From assembly GCA_030609325.1 (NCBI GenBank), contig JAUWCL010000005.1:40574-104573 (forward strand): a stretch of 64,000 bases of DNA, in the 5' to 3' direction. Origin of the DNA: Candidatus Krumholzibacteriota bacterium (lineage in GTDB: Bacteria; Krumholzibacteriota; Krumholzibacteriia; Krumholzibacteriales; Krumholzibacteriaceae). The position numbers were made by a program, and so were the translations under genes. Below are positions 53,514 to 62,220 of the stretch, piece by piece. Under the pieces are notes generated by a model that made no database searches, had not been told where the DNA came from, and saw only the letters and a list, made by a program, of their open reading frames with translations. Each line of letters starts with the position of its first letter. Positions within the stretch are counted from its first letter, which is position 1.

Positions 53514-54047
53514 CTACTTCCTGACCCTGACGCAGGGAGTCTTGCATCCGGCCCTGAGGGAGGAATGAGTGCAGGCGGACGTGCACGTATGACCCCTGGT
53601 GCCCGCCGTGGGACAGCACCCCTTCGCGGAGGTACCGTGCGGGGAACTCTTGCCGTGCCCAGCGCCCGCAGCGTGCCGCTTGTGGAGGAACACCTTCCAG
53701 TGATCGGCGGGAAGGACCTTCTTCACTTTCAGCATGTAGTCGATCTTCGCCTTGTGCATCTTGTACTGGACGCCGTTCATCGACTTGCCCAGCTTCTCGA
53801 TCGTCTTCGTGGAGGACTCCTCCTTGAGGAGCTCCGTCATCATTTCCTCATGGATCTTGTTCTTCTCGACTTTAAGATCGACCATCGAGAGTTCGTACTG
53901 GAGCTTGAGCTTCTGGACCTTTACCCTGGTCTCCGAGTCGATGGCCGTGCAGGGCTCGGCCCCGGGGGCTTCCTTCTCCTGCGCCGAAATCGCCGTGACG
54001 GCGGCGACAAGAAGAAGCACTGCGATCAAAGATGCGAATCTCTTCAT
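53514..54047 (-). CDS. Spy/CpxP-like periplasmic metal-sensor family protein with Cys/His-rich tail
   Basis: 177 residues from ATG 54047. Signal peptide, then an all-helical Spy-type core (about 35-120: LKLQYELSMVDLKVEKNKIHEEMM, VLPADHWKVFLHKRH). A 50-residue tail is packed with Cys and His (Cys 144, 145, 155, 159, 168, 172; His 122, 125, 131, 137, 153, 161). The tail looks like a metal-binding addition not typical of Spy. Start overlaps the preceding gene (ATGA). Last gene of the array. Confidence 0.75.
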   Translation of the reverse strand: MKRFASLIAVLLLVAAVTAISAQEKEAPGAEPCTAIDSETRVKVQKLKLQYELSMVDLKVEKNKIHEEMMTELLKEESSTKTIEKLGKSMNGVQYKMHKAKIDYMLKVKKVLPADHWKVFLHKRHAAGAGHGKSSPHGTSAKGCCPTAGTRGHTCTSACTHSSLRAGCKTPCVRVRK

Positions 54048-54553
54048 TCGGAATCTTCCTTTTCTTTCTGGTAGGGACAATTTTCCTCGCCTACACAACC
54101 AGGTCTCATGCTGCATCGGATCAGGTAGAGAAGCCTTGCGTCCTCTTCGGGCTCAAGAACGGCCCTCGAATCGACGAGTCTCTTGACGAGGAGCTTTTCG
54201 AGCCGCCCCTGAAGGACCGAGATACTCTCGACCCCGGCCATTATGGCCCGCTCGTCGGGCTCTATCTCCTGGAGCAGGTGGAAGAAGTCGTCCCTCTCCT
54301 TCTCCAGCTCCGCCTTTATCTCACCGGCTTCCTCGCTCGTCCCGGCCATCACATCCTCGAAACACTTCGCCTTCTCTCCCGAAAGGCCGATGCACTTCGA
54401 CAGGTGCTTTCCGTGGTCGTCAATCGGGATCTCCCCGCCGCTGACCGGCGTGCCCGAGTCACGGACCGCGAGACCGACCGCCACCGTCGCTACAACGGCA
54501 AGATTGAACGCGAGCGAAACGACAAGTACAGCCTTCAGGCTCCGCTTATTCAT
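54044..54553 (-). CDS. Membrane-anchored periplasmic heavy-metal-sensor-like protein
   Basis: 169 residues from ATG 54553 with AGGGAGAGG upstream. One N-terminal helix (AVLVVSLAFNLAVVATVAVGLAV) and a helical domain (LSGEKAKCFEDVMAGTSEEAGEIKAELEKERDDFFHLL ... ISVLQGRLEKLLVKRLVDSRAVL) like CnrX/ZraP-type sensors. Cys 54, 64, 147, 153 and 159 could bind metal. It overlaps the anti-sigma gene, suggesting a CnrX-CnrY-CnrH-like sensing unit (inference). Confidence 0.78.
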   Translation of the reverse strand: MNKRSLKAVLVVSLAFNLAVVATVAVGLAVRDSGTPVSGGEIPIDDHGKHLSKCIGLSGEKAKCFEDVMAGTSEEAGEIKAELEKERDDFFHLLQEIEPDERAIMAGVESISVLQGRLEKLLVKRLVDSRAVLEPEEDARLLYLIRCSMRPGCVGEENCPYQKEKEDSE

Positions 54554-54992
54554 CGTCCTCTCCCTTCGCGGCAAGTTCGATAGCCTTTCCAAACGAGTCG
54601 GGAGGATAAACGTCGAGATGCTCGAGCCCTGTGACCTCGGAATGCTGTACAACGGCGGGTTCCCCGAACCATGCATCAGTGATCTGTGTGCCGATCCTGA
54701 TTCCGAGCAGCACGAAGACAGCGGCCGCGGCAGGGACAAGCACTCTCCATATCCAGCCCGTCCGCCCCGTTTCGAACCTCTTGATGCCGGCCATGATCCT
54801 GTCGGTCAGCCCCGCGGGGGGCTCGAGCTCCGGCAGTCCTGAGTGAAGCCGGCCGAGCGCCGATAGATCGCCGATCAGGACGCCGCAGCTTTCACACGAG
54901 GCGGCATGCGCCTCCAGCGCAGTCGCCTCTTCCGGTGCGGCCTCCCCGTCGAGCACTCTGCCCGCCAGCTTCTCGAAATCATTACAATCCAT
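54546..54992 (-). CDS. Zinc-finger (zf-HC2) anti-sigma factor 1
   Basis: 148 residues. The N-terminal anti-sigma zinc site is H-x3-C-x2-C (EAHAASCESC), followed by a linker, one transmembrane helix (VLVPAAAAVFVLLGI) and a short periplasmic region. It would hold the ECF factor encoded 115 bases upstream until released. The overlap with the next gene suggests that protein is the signal input. Confidence 0.85.
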   Translation of the reverse strand: MDCNDFEKLAGRVLDGEAAPEEATALEAHAASCESCGVLIGDLSALGRLHSGLPELEPPAGLTDRIMAGIKRFETGRTGWIWRVLVPAAAAVFVLLGIRIGTQITDAWFGEPAVVQHSEVTGLEHLDVYPPDSFGKAIELAAKGEDDE

Positions 54993-55107
54993 ACGTCTCC
55001 CTTTCCTGAATATATCAACGCATCAAAAGTCATTTTCCTTCATGAAACTGACAATATTACTAATTATTTCTTCTGCTGCCTTCCGGCGGCCCGGCATCCT
55101 TCGTCCC

Positions 55108-55662
55108 CTACCTGCTCAGAAAGGGAGCCATCCCGGCCGAGAGCTTTTCACGCGCCCGGAAGAGGATAGACTCGACCGATGAGACACTTCGGCCCACAGC
55201 ATCCGCTATCTCCTTGTAAGACAACTCTTTTCCGATTCTGAGATCGAGTATCATGCTCCATTCCGCGGGCAGTTTCGCCAGGGACTCCACGTATGCCTGC
55301 TGGAGCTCTCGCACGTATGCGAGGTCCTCGGGGCGGTCGGACGAAGATTCAGATGCGGGATCGCACCCTCCCTCGACGAGAATGTCGAGGGATAGAGGCA
55401 ACTTACGCTTTCTCGAGAAGCTAATCGCCAGGTTCGTGGCGATCCGGTAGATGAAAGTCCTCAGCGACGCGCTCCTGCGGTACCTGCCGAGGCTGTTATA
55501 GAGATTGACGAAGCAATGCTGCGTCATGTCCTCCGAATCCTCGATCGAACCGGTGGACCTGATGAAGTAGTTGTAGATCTCCCGCTGATATCTTTCAACG
55601 ACTTGACGGAAGGCGTCATGGTCGCCTCCCTTCGCCCGCTGCATGAGAATATCGTCTTCCAA
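55108..55662 (-). CDS. ECF sigma factor 1
   Basis: 184 residues. Sigma region 2 (FRQVVERYQREIYNYFIRSTGSIEDSEDMTQHCFVNLY) and region 4 (LAKLPAEWSMILDLRIGKELSYKEIADAVGRSVSSVESILFRAREKL). It begins five bases after the metallo-hydrolase stop. Cognate anti-sigma downstream. With the metal-sensor-like genes it may control a metal or envelope stress response. Confidence 0.92.
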   Translation of the reverse strand: MEDDILMQRAKGGDHDAFRQVVERYQREIYNYFIRSTGSIEDSEDMTQHCFVNLYNSLGRYRRSASLRTFIYRIATNLAISFSRKRKLPLSLDILVEGGCDPASESSSDRPEDLAYVRELQQAYVESLAKLPAEWSMILDLRIGKELSYKEIADAVGRSVSSVESILFRAREKLSAGMAPFLSR

Positions 55663-55667
55663 ACGGG

Positions 55668-56516
55668 TTATCCTGTCTCGACGGTCCCGGAGATCTCGAA
55701 CCTGCCCCTGTCGTTCCTGCTTACGCGGCAGGCAGCGATCGCCGGATCGTGCTCGAAGAAGAGGATCCAGTCCCCGTCGGCCGCTTCACCGAGAAGCCGT
55801 TTCTTCTCCTCGAGCGTGCTGAGCGGAAAGTGGTCGTAGGCCATTATCCATGGGAGGTTGACATGTGACGCGAGCGGGATCAGGTCGCCGCAGTACATGA
55901 CCGTCCCCTCGCTCCCGCCCAACAGCACCACCTGGTGCCCCGGTGTGTGGCCCTCAGTCGGCACGACGCGGACGCCGGGCAGGATCTCGCTCTCCCCGTC
56001 GAGCAGGTTCAGCCTGCCGGCCTCCTTGATCGGCAGGAAGTTCTCGGGAAAGAAGCTCGCCCTGTCCTTTTCGTTCGGGCCGGTGGCCGCCTCCCACTGC
56101 CTGCGCTGCACGTGGTGCGTCGCGTTGGGCAGCGCGAGCGCCAGCTCTCCGGCTCCGTCATAATACGTATAGCCGCCGGCATGATCGAAATGCAGGTGCG
56201 TCGCGATCGCGTCGGTGATCGAATCGGGATCTATCCCGTGGTCCTCGAGCACCTTTCTCAAAGGCCGGCACTGGATCTCGTAGATGTCCACCATCTTGTC
56301 GTCGAGCTTCGTTCCCGCTCCGCAGTCTACGAGGATCCTCCGCCCCGCACCCTCGGCATAGAGCGCCCTCATGTGCATATCGATCCTGTTTCTGTCGTCG
56401 GGCGGATCGGTCTTCTCCCACATCGACCTCGGTACGACGCCGAACATCGCGCCCCCGTCGAGCCTGAACCTTCCCGTATCGACAGCCCTTATCTCGAACT
56501 CTCCCGCTCTGATCAT
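55668..56516 (-). CDS. MBL-fold metallo-hydrolase (AHL-lactonase-like)
   Basis: 282 residues. Metal-binding motif H-x-H-x-D-H (ATHLHFDHAGG), a second His in TEGHTPGHQVVLL, an Asp in YCGDLIP, and a final His in FFEHDPAI. The long N-terminal strand region (MFGVVPRSMWEK) is typical of lactonase-like MBL enzymes. Overlaps the YbjQ gene (ATGA) and abuts ECF factor 1. Confidence 0.9.
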   Translation of the reverse strand: MIRAGEFEIRAVDTGRFRLDGGAMFGVVPRSMWEKTDPPDDRNRIDMHMRALYAEGAGRRILVDCGAGTKLDDKMVDIYEIQCRPLRKVLEDHGIDPDSITDAIATHLHFDHAGGYTYYDGAGELALALPNATHHVQRRQWEAATGPNEKDRASFFPENFLPIKEAGRLNLLDGESEILPGVRVVPTEGHTPGHQVVLLGGSEGTVMYCGDLIPLASHVNLPWIMAYDHFPLSTLEEKKRLLGEAADGDWILFFEHDPAIAACRVSRNDRGRFEISGTVETG

Positions 56517-56842
56517 TCGTCCTCCACCACGACGCCCGTGCCGTAGGCGAGAAGCTCCGCCGCGCCGTCCATCATCGAGTTGGTCGTGAACCTGAGGCAG
56601 ACTACCGCATTTGCTCCCTTCGCCTCCGCCTCCGCGATCATCCTGTCGAGCGACTGTTCGCGCGACTCTGCGACCATCTTGGTGTATTCCACTATCTCGC
56701 CGCCGGCGATGTTCCTCAGGGCGGCCAGGATGTCCCGTCCGATATGCCTCGCCCTGATTGTGTTTCCCCTGACCAGGCCGACGACCTTGACGATCCTCTT
56801 TCCGGCGATCTCATCCGTAGTTGTTATCAACATCTCGGTCAC
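56513..56842 (-). CDS. YbjQ/UPF0145 family protein
   Basis: 109 residues matching the pentameric YbjQ family: KVVGLVRGNTIRARHIGRDI, GGEIVEYTKMVAESREQSLDRM, AKGANAVVCLRFTT, ELLAYGTGVVV. Once described as heavy-metal-binding; the role is unproven. Sits between the two sigma modules on the same strand, 19 bases after anti-sigma 2. Confidence 0.92.
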   Translation of the reverse strand: MTEMLITTTDEIAGKRIVKVVGLVRGNTIRARHIGRDILAALRNIAGGEIVEYTKMVAESREQSLDRMIAEAEAKGANAVVCLRFTTNSMMDGAAELLAYGTGVVVEDE

Positions 56843-56861
56843 TCCCCTTTCGTCGTGCCGC

Positions 56862-57296
56862 CTATCTCTCGATGTCCCTGTACCGGTCGGTGCGATACCG
56901 GTGTACCCGCTCCCTTACGACCGATATCAGCAGTATGACGAATCCTGCGGCGAAGATCACGGCGACAACCTTTACGAAGGTAATCTCGCCGAAGTCGGTG
57001 ACGCCTTTCCAGAGGGCGTACAGCACTATCAGGGCCGCGCCGGCGATAATAAACAGCCAGGCTGTCTTCCGTTCGAGCCTTCTGAAGAGCTTCTTCCAGT
57101 AATTCTCCCAGAAATCGTCCTGCGGATCGCGGATCTTCATCATGCCGGTCAACCTCTCGACCCTTCCCAGCTCGTTCATAGACTGCCTGCACTCCCCGCA
57201 CGAGGCGAGATGCGCCTCGAACGCGGTCCTCTCAGCGGCAGACATCTCGCCGTCAAGGTATCTCATGCCGTCGGTCTCCATCCTGTTGCAGCTCAC
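56862..57296 (-). CDS. Zinc-finger anti-sigma factor 2
   Basis: 144 residues. H-x3-C-x2-C site (EAHLASCGEC), a Trp-rich segment (DDFWENYWKKLFRRLE) and two transmembrane helices (WLFIIAGAALIVLYALW, VVAVIFAAGFVILLISVV). There is almost no periplasmic domain, so sensing would be membrane-based. Overlaps ECF factor 2 by 4 bases. Confidence 0.87.
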   Translation of the reverse strand: MSCNRMETDGMRYLDGEMSAAERTAFEAHLASCGECRQSMNELGRVERLTGMMKIRDPQDDFWENYWKKLFRRLERKTAWLFIIAGAALIVLYALWKGVTDFGEITFVKVVAVIFAAGFVILLISVVRERVHRYRTDRYRDIER

Positions 57297-57886
57297 GGCT
57301 CATCATCCCCTTCCCTGTACAGGTCGTCGCAGACATCCTTCAGTTTCCCGTACAGCGATTTGCGGGCGTAGTACAGGCGGGACATCACAGTCCCCTCGGA
57401 TATGCCGAGAGTCTCGGCTATCTCCCTGTACGAGAGCTCCTGGAACGATCTGAGGATGACTATCTCCCTGTGCACGGGAGTGAGCTCCTGGATCGCCTGC
57501 CAGAGGGCTTCGGCCCGCTCCTTTCTCATCACACCCTTATCGGGGGATTCGGACCGTCCGGGCTTCTCGATCAGCACGTCGATCGAGACCTCCCTTCTGC
57601 CGGCCCTCTTCCTGAGGAAGTTCAGGCACCTGTTCCTCAGGATACGGTAGAACCAGGGGAAGAAGGGACGTTCGACATCAAATGTGGCTCTCGCCCTGTG
57701 CGCCGCCATGAACGCCTCCTGCGAGAGGTCCCGCGCGTCCTCGGCATTTCCGACAATGCCGACGGCGACCGCGTAGGCCCGCCTCATGGCAGACCTCACG
57801 ACCTCTTCAAACACCTTGACGCTGCCGTCTTTCCAGGCCTGCAGCGTCTCCTTCGAAATGTCCGCCGTCCCGTCCGTTACCGTCAT
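57293..57886 (-). CDS. ECF sigma factor 2 (RpoE-like)
   Basis: 197 residues. Region 2 (AYAVAVGIVGNAEDARDLSQEAFMAAHRA, PFFPWFYRILRNRCLNFLRK) and region 4 (LTPVHREIVILRSFQELSYREIAETLGISEGTVMSRLYYARKSL). First gene of the array that continues through anti-sigma 2, YbjQ, MBL hydrolase and sigma module 1. It is insulated from the upstream gene by twin stem-loops. Confidence 0.93.
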   Translation of the reverse strand: MTVTDGTADISKETLQAWKDGSVKVFEEVVRSAMRRAYAVAVGIVGNAEDARDLSQEAFMAAHRARATFDVERPFFPWFYRILRNRCLNFLRKRAGRREVSIDVLIEKPGRSESPDKGVMRKERAEALWQAIQELTPVHREIVILRSFQELSYREIAETLGISEGTVMSRLYYARKSLYGKLKDVCDDLYREGDDEP

Positions 57887-57920
57887 GAGTCATACAACTC
57901 CGGCAATGAGGATATTCACG

Positions 57921-57969
57921 AAAAATCGCACCCGGAAAGGTGCAAAAATTGCACCCTGAAAGGGTGCAA
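57921..57969 (-). terminator. Tandem intrinsic terminators after the DUF4870 gene
   Basis: Read on the minus strand: a perfect nine-pair stem TTGCACCCT/AGGGTGCAA with a TTC loop (57949-57969) followed by U5, then a second GCACC/GGTGC stem (57928-57943) followed by GAUUUUU. The two share the GCACC...GGTGC core, a duplicated unit. They lie only about 40 bases before the sigma gene start, so they could also act as an operator. Confidence 0.75.
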
Positions 57970-58031
57970 TCAGTATAATCCGTCGGCTGCCGCCGGTAAA
58001 TGGAATAATCACCTCTGCTGGCCGTAACCCC

Positions 58032-58463
58032 TTATACCCGAGGGTCTTCTCCCTCATCGTCGGCCGCCGGTCTTTCCTCCCCGGGTGATGCTTCAGGCGC
58101 CGACGCGGGCTTATCCTCGACATCGGTGGAATCTTCCTCCCCGAACACCTGTTTTCTCGCTATCGCCCCGAGATAGGGGATCTCGAACTCCTTGTTCGTC
58201 CATGCCTGATACATGAGGAAAATCCATGCGGCTATGAACACGATCGAATACAACACGTTGATCACGGGGATCCAGCCGAGCAGCGCCGTCAGGATCAACG
58301 CGCAGATCCAGAACACGATCGACTGGGCCGCGTGAAACCTCACGAATCGGTCATCCTTCTCGACGGCGAGCATCACCAGCCCGCCGAGAAAGGGGAATAA
58401 GTAGGCCGCCAACGCCGCGATACCGGGCGGTATCGAGGTGGTATGCTTTTTATCGCCTTCCAT
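58032..58463 (-). CDS. DUF4870 membrane protein
   Basis: 143 residues from ATG 58463 with GGAGG upstream. The DUF4870 core has three helices (GIAALAAYLFPFLGGLVML, FHAAQSIVFWICALILTALLGWI, VLYSIVFIAAWIFLMYQAW) with the conserved DRFVRFHAAQS. A long acidic C-terminal tail follows. Function unknown. Confidence 0.88.
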   Translation of the reverse strand: MEGDKKHTTSIPPGIAALAAYLFPFLGGLVMLAVEKDDRFVRFHAAQSIVFWICALILTALLGWIPVINVLYSIVFIAAWIFLMYQAWTNKEFEIPYLGAIARKQVFGEEDSTDVEDKPASAPEASPGEERPAADDEGEDPRV

Positions 58464-58508
58464 CTCTAGAACCTCCATTCTGCCGCGCCCGCGTGGAGCG
58501 CATTCCCG

Positions 58509-59294
58509 CTACAGTGCTCCCACAGTAACATCACCGCTTACAGACTCTAACACAATCTTTCCGTCACCGCCCCCAAGAACGCCCTGTATCGTCTTTCTCT
58601 TTCTTTTCTTCACTTCGGTCATATCGAGCCGGATCCTGACCCTGCCGCTGCGCGTCCTCGCCTGAAGCAGGGCGCTCGTCTCCGCCGGGATGCCGAGAAA
58701 GACATCGCCGCAGGAAGTCTTCATGAGTAGTTTCCCGCCCGGCAGGAGAAAGGCCAGCTCGCATCCGAGATCGCCGTTCCGGCTCTTCAGGACGCCCTCA
58801 CCCCCTCTTGAAAGCATGTCGATCGAGCCGCGCTCGCTTTCGATATGGAAGCCGCCCCCGACCTGCATCACGCCTATATTGCCGGTTATCGACCGCAAGT
58901 CAAGATCTGTCAAATACGGCACCCTGACGGTGTAATCGATCCAGACTGTCGTATTGCCCTCACCCGCCATGCTGTCCTTCCTGTACTTCGGCATGAGAGC
59001 CCTTATCGATACGTCTCCCGGCTCGCGGCCCACCTCGAACTCGATATTCCCGTAGATCTTCTGCGCCTTGTTCCTGCTGGCGGCTCTTATCCTGATCGTC
59101 GCGGAGATCTCTATCTCGTCGCGGTCCCAGCCGATCACCTCGATCGAACCACGCACGTTCCTGACGGCGAAACGGGAACGGTATTCAGTTCCGAGATTCC
59201 ATTTCCTGTGCTCGATGAGCCTGTAAGCATTCGCCCCGCCGGCAACGGCCAGCACGAGCGCTATGAGAAAGATCACGGCTGCATGTCTTCTCAC
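58509..59294 (-). CDS. DUF4097-type beta-helix-like exported protein
   Basis: 261 residues from GTG 59294 (GAGGTGAG upstream). Signal anchor (HAAVIFLIALVLAVAGGANA), then repeated strand-turn units of the DUF4097 putative adhesin family (FAVRNVRGSIEVIGWDRDE, LRSITGNIGVMQVGGGF, IESERGSIDML, LKSRNGDLGCEL, ESVSGDVTVG). Such proteins often sit near sigma or sensor genes; their role is unproven. Confidence 0.82.
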   Translation of the reverse strand: MRRHAAVIFLIALVLAVAGGANAYRLIEHRKWNLGTEYRSRFAVRNVRGSIEVIGWDRDEIEISATIRIRAASRNKAQKIYGNIEFEVGREPGDVSIRALMPKYRKDSMAGEGNTTVWIDYTVRVPYLTDLDLRSITGNIGVMQVGGGFHIESERGSIDMLSRGGEGVLKSRNGDLGCELAFLLPGGKLLMKTSCGDVFLGIPAETSALLQARTRSGRVRIRLDMTEVKKRKRKTIQGVLGGGDGKIVLESVSGDVTVGAL

Positions 59295-59366
59295 TTCTTT
59301 CTCACCTCGAATTTCCTGTCGATCGCCTTCCGCTAGACCTTGTCGCGAACATGGTCCCACCCTATG

Positions 59367-60128
59367 TCAGACCTCGATGACCATACCGTCCCTGCCGGTC
59401 GTCACCTTGCCCCTGAACTTCTTTCTGACTTCGGCGGCCGGATCGGTCTCGCCGAAGAACGGGTACATATGCACGAGCAGCACCTCGCCAACTCCCGCCG
59501 ACGCTGCCATCTCTCCCACCATCGCCGGGGTCATGTGCCCCTCGGCGGGCAACTCGTCCGGGAAGGAGCACTCGGAGACGAGCAAATCGGCTTCCGACGC
59601 GAACCGGTCAAGCCGTTCGGAGCGCGACGTGTCTCCCGTATAGACTATGCTCCTGCCCGCCCTGTCGACCCTGTACGCAAGAGCTGGCTTCCCGCCGTGC
59701 TCGGCGGTGCCGGCCGTGATCAGCATGTCGCCGATATCGATCTCGTATCCCGGCTCCATCATGACGAGATTGAGCATATCGTCGTCCGGCACGATGCCGC
59801 CGTACAGACCATTCCATCCCGAGACAAACCGCTCTATGCCTTCCGGCCCGTATATCACGATCCAGTGCCGCCCGGTCACGGCCATATCGTTCTTTATCGC
59901 TGAAAAGAGCCTTCCCAGGCCGAGTGTATGATCGGGGTGAAAGTGCGTTATCAAAATCCTGTGAATGTCCCGGTACGATCTCCCGGCGTCCTCGAGCGCC
60001 TGCAGCGCTCCGGGGCCGCAGTCGATAAGGATGTCCTCGCCGCCGCCCTCGACGAGCAGGGACGTGGCACGCCTGACCCGCGAGGGCACTATCGTGCCCG
60101 ATCCGAGAACTGTCAGCCGCAGGGCCAT
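59367..60128 (-). CDS. RNase Z/ElaC-like MBL-fold hydrolase
   Basis: 253 residues from ATG 60128, overlapping the upstream stop (TAATG). Landmarks: LTVLGSGTIVPS, LIDCGPGALQALEDAG, the metal motif ITHFHPDHTLGLGRLF, VYTGDTSRSERL, LVSECSFPDE, and the late His in GHMTPAM and LVHMYP. It matches RNase Z-like beta-CASP-free hydrolases but lacks a clear exosite arm, so tRNA processing is uncertain. Confidence 0.85.
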   Translation of the reverse strand: MALRLTVLGSGTIVPSRVRRATSLLVEGGGEDILIDCGPGALQALEDAGRSYRDIHRILITHFHPDHTLGLGRLFSAIKNDMAVTGRHWIVIYGPEGIERFVSGWNGLYGGIVPDDDMLNLVMMEPGYEIDIGDMLITAGTAEHGGKPALAYRVDRAGRSIVYTGDTSRSERLDRFASEADLLVSECSFPDELPAEGHMTPAMVGEMAASAGVGEVLLVHMYPFFGETDPAAEVRKKFRGKVTTGRDGMVIEV

Positions 60129-60979
60129 TACTTCCTTTTCGTACCGCCGGCATGACCTGAGACGAATACCTCGAGCGATTTCTTCTCGGTGAGGCCGAGA
60201 AGGGTGAACGCGTTCCCCCTGTTGACTGCCAGTTCGAGATATCCCCACGAGTCGAAGAGGGCCATCAGCCTTCCGAGCTTGCCCTGCTCGTAATACCTCT
60301 TCACTCCCTTGAGCCGCCTCTTCCCGATCCGGACGGTCACATCGTCCCAGCCGGTGTCCTTGCCGAACTTTTCTATGAAATACCGCTCACTGATGTTCGT
60401 TATGATATTGCCGAACGTATCTACGTAGACGGCCCTTCCCGACACTTCGCCTTTCTTGTTGACGAACGGCTTCAGCGCGGGAACGGTCAGAACGGAGTCA
60501 ACCGCCTCGCCCATCTCCGAGGGCTTTGCGCCCAGCGTAAGATGTGTCGCTATGGGAGCGAACACGTCCCTGCCGAGAAAGGTCCTGCCGTGAAGGGGCA
60601 GCGTGTACTTCCCCGGCTTTACCGCGTATACCTTCCTTGCTATTCCCTTCTCGAAGACACAGCTCAGTATGCCGTTGTCGGGACCGACAAAAAAATACCT
60701 GTCTGTCTCGACGATGAGATTACGCCTGTCGCCTCCGACGCCCGGGTCTACGACGCAGAGAAACACCGCCCCTGGCGGGAAATACTTGAAGCTGTTCCCC
60801 AGGACGAAACTTCCCTCGCGCACGTCCTGACTGGAAACGTCATGACAGAGATCGACGATCTTCACCTCGGGATTGATGCCGAGGATCACGCCCTTCATGA
60901 CGCCGAGGTACCAGTTGTGCCAGGTGAAATCGGTCAGAAGCGCTATGACGCTGGAAAGAGCTTTCTTCTTTGCACCCAT
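60128..60979 (-). CDS. SAM hydroxide adenosyltransferase/hydrolase family (DUF62)
   Basis: 283 residues. Family motifs: IALLTDFTWHNWYLGVMKG (start Asp), IVDLCHDVSSQDVREG, FLCVVDPGVGG, FFVGPDNGILS, FGNIITNIS. Members hydrolyse S-adenosylmethionine to adenosine and methionine or are fluorinase-like. The Asp-His pattern needed for hydroxide activation appears present. Coupled to the RNase Z-like gene. Confidence 0.9.
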   Translation of the reverse strand: MGAKKKALSSVIALLTDFTWHNWYLGVMKGVILGINPEVKIVDLCHDVSSQDVREGSFVLGNSFKYFPPGAVFLCVVDPGVGGDRRNLIVETDRYFFVGPDNGILSCVFEKGIARKVYAVKPGKYTLPLHGRTFLGRDVFAPIATHLTLGAKPSEMGEAVDSVLTVPALKPFVNKKGEVSGRAVYVDTFGNIITNISERYFIEKFGKDTGWDDVTVRIGKRRLKGVKRYYEQGKLGRLMALFDSWGYLELAVNRGNAFTLLGLTEKKSLEVFVSGHAGGTKRK

Positions 60980-61077
60980 ATCCGCAAGCCGCCTTTCACG
61001 GGTACGGCCGCACCCTTCCGCGGCGGCACCCCTTCAGACGGATTATAATCCAGTGCTTATCTGTATGGAAACGATTT

Positions 61078-62220
61078 TTAGAACACGCAGTCCTGCAGCC
61101 CTGTCGAGGCGATCATCTCGTGAGCCAGCCCGAGGTTGCGGCGGTATCGCTCGTTGTCCGGCTCCAGCTCGATGGCCGTATTAAAAATAGCCGCGGCTTC
61201 GATGTACCTTCCCCTTCTCGACAGGAAGCATCCCATCGCGTTGAACGCGACGCCGAAGCCTGGAGCCCTTTCCATCACGCGGGTCAGGTGACGCTCGGCC
61301 TCGTCGTCCATGTCGAGCTTGTCGAGGACTATACCGAGATTGACTTCGATCTGCTCGTTCGAGGGCGACAGCCTGTGCGCCTCAATGAAATGCTCGAGAG
61401 CCTCGATGTACTCGCCCTTCCTCTCGAGGACGCAGCCGAGGCCGTTTCTCGCGTCGACGTTCGCCGTATCGCGGGATAGTATAGTGACGTAGACGTGCCT
61501 CGCCCCGTCGAGATCATCGCGCATCTCGAGGACCTTGCCGAGCAGAAGCATCAGCCTGGAGTTGAACGGGTCGCTCTCCAGGGCGGTATATACAACGCCC
61601 TGCGCCTCTTCGAGCATGTCCATCCTGATATAGAGGTGAACGGCCTTCAGGAGTACCTTCATCGGCGTACCATCGAGGAACCTGATCCTTCCCAGGACCT
61701 CTGCAGCCGACTCGCTGTCACCGGATCGCAGCAGCGTCTCGGCCAGCACCACGTGGCTCCCAGCCTCGAACGGCTCCTCTATAACGGCCCTGCAGGCTAA
61801 CTCGACCGCCCTGTCGGTATCGCCGAGGACTATCGCGGCGGTGGCGGCGTTCCTGAGAAGATTGACGTTGTTTCCATCGATCGACAACCCGACTGCTATG
61901 GCGTCGGCTGCTTCCCTGATCCTTCCGGCCTCCAGAAGGGCGGTGCCCAGATTGTTGCGCAGGTCGGCCCTGCTCTCGTCGATCAGCACCGCCTCGGTGA
62001 ACCTCTCCGCCGCACCGATGCAGTCGCCCTTCCTGAGCCGCACCAGACCGTCTAGATTGGCAAAGTCGGCGTTGACGGGCTCGAGCCTCCTGCCTTCTGA
62101 GATAAGCCCTTCCGCCTCTTCCAGCCTCCCCTGTGCCGCCAGTGTCGAAGCTCTATCGTACAGGCTCCCGCCCGCTCCATCGCCGCTGCCGCGGCGCAAT
62201 TCGACTATCTTTCCGCTCAT
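61078..62220 (-). CDS. TPR-repeat protein
   Basis: 380 residues from ATG 62220. About ten tetratricopeptide repeats, each with the A/G-x3-[LA] and late Pro pattern (GRLEEAEGLISEGRRLEPVN, CIGAAERFTEAVLIDES, RYIEAAAIFNTAIELEPDN). No signal peptide or catalytic domain, so it is likely a cytosolic scaffold. An upstream in-frame extension to 62445 reads as non-coding. The region 62221-62479 shows no gene. Confidence 0.85.
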   Translation of the reverse strand: MSGKIVELRRGSGDGAGGSLYDRASTLAAQGRLEEAEGLISEGRRLEPVNADFANLDGLVRLRKGDCIGAAERFTEAVLIDESRADLRNNLGTALLEAGRIREAADAIAVGLSIDGNNVNLLRNAATAAIVLGDTDRAVELACRAVIEEPFEAGSHVVLAETLLRSGDSESAAEVLGRIRFLDGTPMKVLLKAVHLYIRMDMLEEAQGVVYTALESDPFNSRLMLLLGKVLEMRDDLDGARHVYVTILSRDTANVDARNGLGCVLERKGEYIEALEHFIEAHRLSPSNEQIEVNLGIVLDKLDMDDEAERHLTRVMERAPGFGVAFNAMGCFLSRRGRYIEAAAIFNTAIELEPDNERYRRNLGLAHEMIASTGLQDCVF

